A stretch of DNA of 33,282 nt, taken from positions 1 to 33,282 of the forward strand of contig NZ_RWIM01000102.1 of NCBI RefSeq assembly GCF_009764645.1, given 5' to 3'. The notes under the pieces are model-generated. The model did no database searches. It was not told the DNA's origin and saw nothing but the letters and a program-made list of their open reading frames with translations. The translations under genes and the position numbers were made by a program. This DNA is from Pseudomonas sp. PB106 (GTDB lineage Bacteria; Pseudomonadota; Gammaproteobacteria; Pseudomonadales; Pseudomonadaceae). Shown piece by piece: positions 24,709 to 33,282 of the stretch (within the stretch, counting starts at the first letter, position 1; each line of letters starts with the position of its first letter).

Positions 24709-27700
24709 TCAGTCGAACATGAACAACGCATCATTGCTGAACTGCGCCTCAAACCGGCTCGCCGGCATCGGCCGTCCGAACAGATACCCCTGAACCTCAT
24801 CGCAGCCATGCTCACGCAGGAAGTCCAGTTGTTCATGGGTTTCCACGCCTTCAGCGATCACCGCCAGATTCAGGCTGTGCGCCATGGCAATGATCGCCCG
24901 GGCAATCTGCGCGTCCTGCTCGCCGGACGGCAAGCCGTCAACGAACGTGCGGTCGATCTTCAACACGTCGATCGGGAATTGCTTGAGGTAGTTCAGCGAT
25001 GAGTAACCGGTGCCGAAGTCATCGACCGCAATGCTCAGACCGAGGTTTTTCAGGCCGGCGAGAATCTGCATTGCCTCGCTGACTTCGCGCATCAGGATAC
25101 TTTCGGTCAGTTCCAGCTCCAGGCACGCCGGCGGCAGACCGGTTTCGCGCAGGATCGTGGCGATCCGCGTGCCGAGCTGGCCATCGGAGAACTGCCGCGC
25201 CGAGATGTTCACCGACACCTTCGGCACACGCACGCGGTTTTGATGCCAGGTCTTCAATTGGCGACAGGCCTCGTCGATCACCCAATCGCCGACGTCCACC
25301 ACCAGACCGAGTTCTTCCAGCACCGGAATGAAATCCCCCGGCGGCACCAGTCCGCGACGCGGATGACGCCAGCGCAGCAGTGCTTCGGCGCCGGTCAGAC
25401 GTTTGCCGTCGCCGCTGAATTGCGGCTGGTAATACAGGACGAATTCGTTCTGCTCCAAGGCATGGCGCAAGTCGCTTTCCAGCTCCAGACGCTCCAGCGC
25501 ACTGGCGTTCATGTCGGCTTGATAGAACTGGAAGTTGTTCTTGCCGCGTTCCTTGGCGTGGTACATCGCGGTGTCGGCGTTCTTCATCAACTGGCTGAGT
25601 TCGTTGCCATCCTGCGGGCTCAGGGCGATGCCGATACTGGCGGTGACAAAGAACTCGCGGCCCTCGAGCACGAACGGGCGCACCAGACTGGCAAGAATCT
25701 GCTCGGCGACATGAATCGCCCGGTTCAGCGCCAGTTCGCGGCTGGAGCGATGCTGCAGCAGCAAGGTGAATTCATCGCCGCCCATGCGCGCCACGGTGTC
25801 GTCATCGCCGACGCAGGCCAACAGGCGCGTGGCCATGTCTTTCAACATGCGGTCGCCGGCAGCGTGACCGAGGGAGTCGTTGATCGGTTTGAAGCGGTCG
25901 AGGTCGAGGAACATCAGCACCACCCACGATTTCTGCCGCTCGGCCGATTGCAGCGCGGTGTGCAGGCGATCCTGGAACAGCGTGCGGTTCGGCAAATGGG
26001 TCAGGGCGTCGTAATAGGCGAGGCGGTGAATGCGCTGCTCGCTGGCCTTGCGCTCGCTGATGTCGCTGAAGAAGCACACGTAACTGGCCAGATCACCTTC
26101 GTCGTCGAGTACCGCGGTGATGCCGACCCACGCCGGGTAATGCTCGCCATTACGCCGCTTCATCCAGACTTCGCCTTCCCAGGTGTTGTGCTGGTGCAAT
26201 TGCTTGAGCACATAGCGCAGGTGCGCGTCCTGTTGTTCATCGACGGTAAGCATGTTCGGCAACTGGTCGAGCACTTCGCTCACCGCGTAACCGCTGACAC
26301 GGCTGAAGGCTTCGTTGGCCTGAACGATGTAGCCGGCCGGGTCGGTGATCAGAATCGCCGAAGTCGAATGCTCGAACACCGTGGCGGCCATGCGCAGGTC
26401 TTTCTCGGCGCGGCGTTGCTGACTGATGTCGCGACCGACACCGAGCACGCCCTCAAACGCGCCATGCTCGTCCCACACCAGCACCAGACGCAGCTCGATC
26501 GGGATCTTGCGGCCATCCGCGCGCAGGCAGTCGAACAGGAACAATTGCGTCTGCACCTGGCTGCGCAACAGTGCCAGTTGCTCGGGTTTGTCGAGGGCTT
26601 TGCTGACGCGATCCATCAGCGTGTAGATGCCGCTCAGTTGCTGCGGGTTGGCAATGGTCGATTGCCAGCCGTTCTGGAAAATCCACTCGGCGTCATAGCC
26701 CAGCACGGCTTGCACCGACGGGCTGACGTAGTTCAGCGAGAGTTTGCTGTCAGTGGAGAAGATCACGTCGCTGATGCTTTCGGCGAGCATGCGGTAGCGC
26801 TGTTCGCTGTCGCGCAGGGATTCGCTGGCCTCGATCTGCTCGGTGATGTCCTTGGCCACGCCGATGATCCGCGTGACTTGATCGTGCTTGTCGCGGGCGA
26901 GGGCCTGTTCGCGAATGTCGAAGCGCCGCCACTTGCCATCGCGATGACGGAAGCGCAGTTGGCATTGCAGCAATTGGCTGTAACCGGCGTGACGCTGCTG
27001 CTGGCGCGAGCGATGGTAATAGTCGGCGTCTTCCGGGTGCAGGAGGATTTCCCAGAAGTACTCGCCCATCTGGTGCAGTTCGGTGCGGTTGTAACCGAGT
27101 GTCTGGCCGAGGTGGTGGTTGCTGAAAATCATCCGCTGGCTGATCACGTCCTGCACGTACAGATGATCCGGCACGGTGCGCACCACGTCCGACCAGAAAC
27201 CTTCGCGCTCGAGCAGCGAGAGTTCGATCAGTTTGCGGCTGGTGATGTCGTTGATGCTGAGGATCACCGCTTTGTAATCGTGCTGCTCCTGCGGCAGACG
27301 TAACACCATCCACAGGTGTTGGTCGCGACCATTGAGGTCCGGCAGTTTGATTTCCAGTTCCAGCTGCTTTTGCTGCTGGAGCACGGCGTCGAGCACTTGA
27401 TTGCCGATGGCGCAGTGACGGTGTGGGTGACCGTCGATCAGCAATTGCCAAGCGTGTTCGCAGGAATTGACGTTGAGCAGTTGCAGCGCGACCTGGTTGA
27501 CCTCAGTAACGCGCAGTTCCTGCAACAATTGTTGGCGCTGCTGCGGCTGGTCGAGCCAGGCCTTGAGCTGATCGCTGGTCTGGATCTGCGCCTTGTCGAA
27601 CGTTTGCTTGAGGCCCGACAGGTCGAGTACGCACAACGCCACGCCAGTGCCTTCGAAGATGTCCTGATAGCGCCGGCGACCTTCATGTAACTGGCGCTGG

Positions 27701-28557
27701 CGGCGGCGCATGTTCAGCAACGCAATCACCGGCAGCATCGAGAACGCCAGCCCCAGCAGGCATTTGCCGATGAATGCTGGCAACAGCTCTTCGAGAACGC
27801 GCTGACGGTCGAACAAACCACGCAGTTGCCAGTCGCTGCTGCTTAGCGGCACGGTCAGCACGGTGTTGCCCAGATCGTCTGGCGTGAGCACGCCGGGCTT
27901 GGCCGAAGGCAGCGCTTCGTCGCGACTGATGATCTGATGGTTGAGGCGGTTTTCCACCAGCCACAGCGGGCGCAGACCGGTGTCACCCTGTTTGGTCAGC
28001 GAGTCGAAGAACGTCGGCGTCAGGCGCAAGGCCCAATAACCACGGCTGCTGCCGCTGGCTTGATGCAGCAACAAATGCACCACCGAGCCATCTTCGGCGT
28101 TACTGAAATAGTGCGCCTGGGCGCGGCTGCGCCGGACCAGTTCGGTGAGGTAATCGGCGTCGTGGCTGTCGGTGGCGCTGTCGCTGAGGATCCGCCCGGA
28201 AGGGCTGAGCAACGCCATGCTGCGCAGATCGGGCAGCGACTGCTGGAGCTTGCGCAGCAGGGCCTGCTGTTCGTCGGCTGACTGCGGCTGCTCGACGATC
28301 GGTAGCAGATTGAGGGCGATTTGCGCATTCAGCGCCATGTTCAGACTGACCTGCGAGGCGAGGTCGGCGGTGTAGTCGATGGTGTATTGGCGCTGGTTTT
28401 TCTGGGTTTCGCGCAGTTGATCGAGCAACTGCCAGAACAGCAAGGCCAGCAGCAACAGCACCAGTGTCGCCAGCGCACCCTTTAATGTTCCGCGCAGGGG
28501 CGAGCCGGTCGCCGGGTTGGACGCGCTCACAGAAGCTGGCGGGGTAACGTTGGACAA
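24709..28557 (-). CDS. morA: Membrane-bound PAS-GGDEF-EAL c-di-GMP enzyme MorA
   Basis: 1282 aa. One membrane helix at about 28-44, a periplasmic region to about 260, a second helix near 262-282, then several PAS/PAC repeats (roughly 290-835), a GGDEF domain (motif ARMGGDEF near residue 926) and an EAL domain (EALLRW near 1057, [18 protein letters not shown] near 1177). Both catalytic motifs are intact, so synthesis and breakdown of c-di-GMP are each possible. The product-inhibition motif RxxD before GGDEF reads GDDD, so feedback through the I-site is probably lost. Next to glyA it corresponds to P. aeruginosa PA4601/P. putida MorA, which controls flagellar timing, biofilm and dispersal. It is divergent from ettA. 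Confidence 0.93.
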   Translation of the reverse strand: MSNVTPPASVSASNPATGSPLRGTLKGALATLVLLLLALLFWQLLDQLRETQKNQRQYTIDYTADLASQVSLNMALNAQIALNLLPIVEQPQSADEQQALLRKLQQSLPDLRSMALLSPSGRILSDSATDSHDADYLTELVRRSRAQAHYFSNAEDGSVVHLLLHQASGSSRGYWALRLTPTFFDSLTKQGDTGLRPLWLVENRLNHQIISRDEALPSAKPGVLTPDDLGNTVLTVPLSSSDWQLRGLFDRQRVLEELLPAFIGKCLLGLAFSMLPVIALLNMRRRQRQLHEGRRRYQDIFEGTGVALCVLDLSGLKQTFDKAQIQTSDQLKAWLDQPQQRQQLLQELRVTEVNQVALQLLNVNSCEHAWQLLIDGHPHRHCAIGNQVLDAVLQQQKQLELEIKLPDLNGRDQHLWMVLRLPQEQHDYKAVILSINDITSRKLIELSLLEREGFWSDVVRTVPDHLYVQDVISQRMIFSNHHLGQTLGYNRTELHQMGEYFWEILLHPEDADYYHRSRQQQRHAGYSQLLQCQLRFRHRDGKWRRFDIREQALARDKHDQVTRIIGVAKDITEQIEASESLRDSEQRYRMLAESISDVIFSTDSKLSLNYVSPSVQAVLGYDAEWIFQNGWQSTIANPQQLSGIYTLMDRVSKALDKPEQLALLRSQVQTQLFLFDCLRADGRKIPIELRLVLVWDEHGAFEGVLGVGRDISQQRRAEKDLRMAATVFEHSTSAILITDPAGYIVQANEAFSRVSGYAVSEVLDQLPNMLTVDEQQDAHLRYVLKQLHQHNTWEGEVWMKRRNGEHYPAWVGITAVLDDEGDLASYVCFFSDISERKASEQRIHRLAYYDALTHLPNRTLFQDRLHTALQSAERQKSWVVLMFLDLDRFKPINDSLGHAAGDRMLKDMATRLLACVGDDDTVARMGGDEFTLLLQHRSSRELALNRAIHVAEQILASLVRPFVLEGREFFVTASIGIALSPQDGNELSQLMKNADTAMYHAKERGKNNFQFYQADMNASALERLELESDLRHALEQNEFVLYYQPQFSGDGKRLTGAEALLRWRHPRRGLVPPGDFIPVLEELGLVVDVGDWVIDEACRQLKTWHQNRVRVPKVSVNISARQFSDGQLGTRIATILRETGLPPACLELELTESILMREVSEAMQILAGLKNLGLSIAVDDFGTGYSSLNYLKQFPIDVLKIDRTFVDGLPSGEQDAQIARAIIAMAHSLNLAVIAEGVETHEQLDFLREHGCDEVQGYLFGRPMPASRFEAQFSNDALFMFD

Positions 28558-28640
28558 GCTGTAATCCTGCGGTTTGGCTGGACTGGCGCGACGTGCACTA
28601 TATGCCGGACGCCCAGAGGGCGGCTAGCATGCCTTGAGTT

Positions 28641-28677
28641 GTGGCGAAGTGCCAGCCCCGCTCGGCTGGACTGCCAC
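28641..28677. other. Strong imperfect hairpin between morA and ettA
   Basis: Outer GTGGC/GCCAC, middle AGT/ACT and inner CCAGCC/GGCTGG pair around a six-base loop, interrupted by a two-base bulge and a one-base bulge. No T tract follows on either strand, so it is not a simple terminator. It lies in the divergent promoter region and could fold in the morA leader. Confidence 0.45.
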
Positions 28678-28753
28678 TGGTCAATCAGGTAGCTTTGCCG
28701 GTTACGCGGGAGCGTTCCAGCTCCTAGACTCAGACTTTTTCAGCGCGCACGCA

Positions 28754-28767
28754 TTGATAACCATCAA
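28754..28767. promoter_or_regulatory. ANR/FNR-type box upstream of ettA
   Basis: TTGATAACCATCAA matches TTGAT-N4-ATCAA exactly, as does the cioA box. It is 75 bp before the ettA start and 197 bp before morA. The position suits control of ettA; activity depends on a transcription start I cannot place. Confidence 0.6.
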
Positions 28768-28842
28768 GTGAACGACGCGCATGGTCTGGCCGGGCTTCGC
28801 CCGCGCTGCAATCATTCATCTGTCACTGACCCAAGGTTCTCC

Positions 28843-30507
28843 ATGGCTCAATACGTATTCACCATGCATCGGCTGGGCAAAGTTGTTCCGCCGAAGCGGG
28901 AAATCCTCAAAAACATTTCGCTGTCCTTCTTCCCCGGCGCCAAGATCGGCGTGCTCGGCCTCAACGGTTCGGGTAAGTCCACGCTGCTGAAAATCATGGC
29001 TGGCGTCGACACCGAATTCGAAGGCGAAGCCCGTCCGATGCCGGACCTCAACATCGGTTATCTGCCGCAAGAGCCACAACTTGATCCGACCAAGACCGTG
29101 CGCGAAGTGGTCGAGGAAGCGGTCAGCGTGATCAAGGATGCGCAAGCGCGTCTGGACGAGGTCTACGCGGCCTACGCCGACCCGGATGCCGACTTCGACA
29201 AACTGGCTGCCGAGCAGGCCAAGCTCGAAGCGATCCTGCAGGCCAGCGACGGTCACAACCTTGAGCGCCAACTGGAAGTCGCCGCCGATGCGCTGCGTCT
29301 GCCAGCTTGGGATGCGAAAGTAGAACACCTGTCCGGTGGTGAAAAGCGTCGTGTGGCCCTGTGCCGTCTGCTGCTGTCCGCCCCGGACATGCTGCTGCTC
29401 GACGAACCGACCAACCACTTGGACGCCGATTCCGTTGCGTGGCTGGAGCACTTCCTGCACGACTTCCCGGGCACCGTGGTAGCGATCACGCACGACCGTT
29501 ACTTCCTCGACAACGTCGCTGGCTGGATCCTGGAACTCGACCGCGGCGCGGGCATCCCGTACGAAGGCAACTACTCGGGTTGGCTTGAAGCCAAGTCCGA
29601 TCGTCTGGCCGCTGAATCCAAGCAGCAGTCGGCGCACGAAAAAGCCATGAAGGAAGAACTGGAGTGGGTGCGCAAAGGCGCGAAAGCCCGCCAGTCGAAA
29701 TCCAAGGCACGTCTGCAACGCTTCGAAGAAATGCAATCGCAGGAATTCCAGAAGCGCAGCGAAACCAACGAGATCTACATCCCGGCCGGTCCGCGCCTGG
29801 GTGACAAGGTTATCGAATTCAAGAACGTCACCAAGGGCTACGGCGATCGCGTGCTGATCGACAACCTGTCGTTCGCGATGCCGAAAGGCGCCATCGTCGG
29901 CGTGATCGGTGGTAACGGTGCCGGTAAATCGACCCTGTTCCGCATGCTGATGGGTAAGGAACAACCGGATTCGGGCAGCATCGAAGTCGGCGAAACCGTG
30001 CAACTGGCCTGCGTCGATCAGAGCCGCGACGACCTGGATGGCAGCAAGACTGTGTTTCAGCAGATCTCCGACGGTTCCGACCAGATCCGCATCGGTAACT
30101 ACGAGATCCCGTCGCGCACCTACGTCGGTCGCTTCAACTTTAAGGGCGGCGATCAGCAGAAGTTCGTCAAGGACCTCTCCGGTGGTGAGCGCGGTCGGCT
30201 GCACCTGGCGCTGACTCTGAAGGAGGGCGGTAACGTCCTGCTGCTCGACGAACCGTCCAACGACCTCGACGTTGAAACCCTGCGTTCCCTGGAAGAAGCC
30301 CTGCTGGACTTCCCGGGCGCCGCCATTGTGATCTCTCACGATCGGTGGTTCCTTGACCGCGTGGCGACACACATCCTGGCGTACGAAGACGACTCGCAAG
30401 CGATCTTCTTCGAAGGCAACTACACCGAGTACGAAGCGGATCGCAAGAAACGCCTCGGCGAAGCAGCTGCCCAGCCACACCGCGTACGTCACAAGAAACT
30501 GGCCTGA
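28843..30507 (+). CDS. ettA: Energy-dependent translational throttle protein EttA (ABC-F)
   Basis: 554 aa, near the 555 of E. coli EttA. Two ABC ATPase domains with no membrane part: Walker A GLNGSGKST (39-47) and GGNGAGKST, signatures LSGGEKRR and LSGGERGR, Walker B LLLDEPTNHLD and LLLDEPSNDLD. An arm insertion follows in the first domain and a charged linker lies between them (KARQSKSKARLQRFEEM). EttA binds the ribosomal E site and gates the first peptide bond according to the ATP/ADP ratio. The open frame starts 25 codons earlier, but MAQYVFTMHRLGK is the family N terminus. A terminator follows. Confidence 0.95.
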   Translation: MAQYVFTMHRLGKVVPPKREILKNISLSFFPGAKIGVLGLNGSGKSTLLKIMAGVDTEFEGEARPMPDLNIGYLPQEPQLDPTKTVREVVEEAVSVIKDAQARLDEVYAAYADPDADFDKLAAEQAKLEAILQASDGHNLERQLEVAADALRLPAWDAKVEHLSGGEKRRVALCRLLLSAPDMLLLDEPTNHLDADSVAWLEHFLHDFPGTVVAITHDRYFLDNVAGWILELDRGAGIPYEGNYSGWLEAKSDRLAAESKQQSAHEKAMKEELEWVRKGAKARQSKSKARLQRFEEMQSQEFQKRSETNEIYIPAGPRLGDKVIEFKNVTKGYGDRVLIDNLSFAMPKGAIVGVIGGNGAGKSTLFRMLMGKEQPDSGSIEVGETVQLACVDQSRDDLDGSKTVFQQISDGSDQIRIGNYEIPSRTYVGRFNFKGGDQQKFVKDLSGGERGRLHLALTLKEGGNVLLLDEPSNDLDVETLRSLEEALLDFPGAAIVISHDRWFLDRVATHILAYEDDSQAIFFEGNYTEYEADRKKRLGEAAAQPHRVRHKKLA

Positions 30508-30530
30508 TATCGGGTTGGTTGCATAAAGAG

Positions 30531-30557
30531 CGGAGCCTTCGGGCTCCGTTTTTTTTT
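30531..30557 (+). terminator. Terminator of ettA
   Basis: CGGAGCC, loop TTCG, GGCTCCG, then nine T. It lies 23 bp after the ettA stop. Confidence 0.95.
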
Positions 30558-30590
30558 GCCCGGTTTTTGTCAGCGGGACCGAGGTGGATT

Positions 30591-30681
30591 CATCGCTGGC
30601 AAGCCAGCTCCCACAGGGATTGTGTTATGTCCGGATTGTGTGAACGCCGCTAAAACTGTGGGAGCTGGCTTGCCAGCGATG
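30591..30681. repeat. REP pair, reverse then forward (GGGAGCTGGCTTGCCAGC type)
   Basis: Inverse copy from 30591 and forward copy ending at 30681, about 40 bases apart. Same type as at 15962 and 24600, arm order as at 24600. It lies in the 374-bp gap between ettA and gdhA. Confidence 0.92.
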
Positions 30682-30727
30682 GCGGTATAACTGTTGGTGC
30701 ATCATTCAAACTTGTTTTCCTCATTCA

Positions 30728-30774
30728 GGTGCAAAATAGGGCCAAATATCGGCAGGATTTATATCCTGTGCACC
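30728..30774. promoter_or_regulatory. Nested inverted repeats upstream of gdhA
   Basis: CAGGAT-TTAT-ATCCTG (30753-30768) is a perfect six-base inverted repeat; immediately outside, TGCACC (30769-30774) pairs with GGTGCA (30728-30733), leaving a 19-base bulge on the left. It is about 110 bp before the gdhA start in AT-rich DNA, a reasonable place for an operator or a leader structure. I could not match it to NtrC, NAC or sigma-54 sites. Confidence 0.45.
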
Positions 30775-30788
30775 ATTTAATTTCATAA

Positions 30789-32710
<1,922 letters not shown>

Positions 32711-32780
32711 GAATTCCTCCTCGTATGAGGTTTGGGCCATGCTCGCAGGCATTTGGTTTCACTGGATGTCTGGGAGCGAC

Positions 32781-33137
32781 CTACGGCGAGCGATAAGCCC
32801 GCCCGGTGTCCTGATCTTTCTGCTGCTGCCAGGCGCGCTCGCGTTCGTCCCAGTGTTCGTTGCGATACTCTTCGCGTCCCTTGTTTTCCAGCATCGCCTG
32901 ACATTGGCGAAAACCGTCGGTCCAGCCTTCGGCGTATTGCTTGTCTTTGAGGTAGCGCGGCACGTTCTTGCGAAACTCGCCGCTGATCGAACCGGCCGCC
33001 TGGCGACCGCTGACACAACCGTCATCGAAGCCGTCGGCGAAGGCCGGTGGGTAACCCTTGGCGATCAGATCTTCATGGGTGGTCTGGCAACCGCCCAGCA
33101 ACAGCACAACACCCAGCAAACCCGCACACCGCCACAT
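32781..33137 (-). CDS. Small lipoprotein of unknown function
   Basis: 118 aa. Signal sequence MWRCAGLLGVVLLL with lipobox LLGGC; Cys17 would be lipidated. The mature part has AFADGFDDGCVSGRQAAG and KQYAEGWTDGFRQCQAM, a repeated (A/E)-D/W-GF(D/R) pattern with two further Cys. It is rich in charged residues at the end (EEYRNEHWDERERAWQQQKDQD), suggesting a helix. AAGGAG lies six bases before the ATG. I do not recognise the family; membrane or periplasmic location is the only safe statement. It is the gene upstream of, and on the same strand as, the Gre-like gene (70-bp gap). Confidence 0.85.
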   Translation of the reverse strand: MWRCAGLLGVVLLLGGCQTTHEDLIAKGYPPAFADGFDDGCVSGRQAAGSISGEFRKNVPRYLKDKQYAEGWTDGFRQCQAMLENKGREEYRNEHWDERERAWQQQKDQDTGRAYRSP

Positions 33138-33220
33138 TGCACTCTCCTTAGCCGCTACTCCGGCTTATATGGAGAGTCTAGATGGGGATTCATTAGTGGG
33201 GTGTGAAAGAAAGATCAAAA

Positions 33221-33282
33221 GATCGCAGCCTGCGGCAGCTCCTACAGGTGAAGTACATTCCAAATGTAGGAGCTGCCGAAGG
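33221..33282. repeat. REP-type inverted repeat, cut by the window end
   Basis: First arm 33221-33246 (CAGCTCCTACA end) and second arm from 33265, truncated at the window edge. It is the same family as the repeat at 1-62, with an 18-base loop and one base difference in the arm (CTGCGG for CTTCGG). Confidence 0.88.

Noticed and set aside
30744..30764. Possible NAC site (ATA-N9-TAT) before gdhA
   Set aside because: The nearest ATA and TAT are 11 bases apart, not 9.

Overview
The window looks like core chromosome of a fluorescent-group Pseudomonas. It has high-GC coding, Pseudomonas-type REP/REPIN repeats between genes, and a gene order I recall from P. aeruginosa (PA4615 to PA4601: ferredoxin reductase, mscL, radA, PilZ/MapZ, cstA, yjiX, CobW GTPase, glyA, morA) and P. 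putida (rlmG, ppoR, fpr, mscL, radA). These synteny statements come from memory, not a search. I see no tRNA, rRNA, insertion sequence, prophage or CRISPR array.

Layout. 1-4600: a secondary aroQ-aroE pair, then azgA (purine permease) translationally coupled to trmA, and a divergent small secreted protein. 4600-7150: a DJ-1 family protein lacking its usual catalytic residues, a higBA toxin-antitoxin pair under two palindromes, and an MFS exporter. 7400-10360: the cyanide-insensitive oxidase operon cioA-cioB plus a 55-aa membrane peptide, with a perfect ANR/FNR box upstream and a half-REPIN inside. 10370-16440: rlmG, the LuxR solo ppoR, fpr, mscL, a 640-bp AT-rich gap with a possible 32-aa membrane peptide, radA, and a PilZ protein. 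16600-20015: cstA-yjiX and a CobW/YjiA GTPase. 20138-22936: an operon of a DctA-like transporter and two GntR regulators, with two FadR-like operators upstream. 23215-33137: glyA, morA (GGDEF-EAL), ettA, gdhA, a Gre-like factor with a shortened coiled-coil tip, and a lipoprotein.

The genes are mostly housekeeping: tRNA and rRNA modification, translation control, one-carbon and nitrogen metabolism, respiration, osmotic protection. Signalling genes (ppoR, mapZ-like, morA, GntR pair) lie between them. I found no obvious large undescribed system. The best leads are regulatory or concern missing residues: a perfect ANR-type box upstream of the translation throttle ettA; two FadR-like operators 84 bp (about eight helical turns) apart upstream of the dctA-gntR-gntR operon; tandem palindromes at the higBA start; a DJ-1 protein with neither catalytic Cys nor Glu; a tip-deleted Gre factor; and a small hydrophobic ORF in the mscL-radA gap. 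A hairpin repeat of one family lies at each end of the window.
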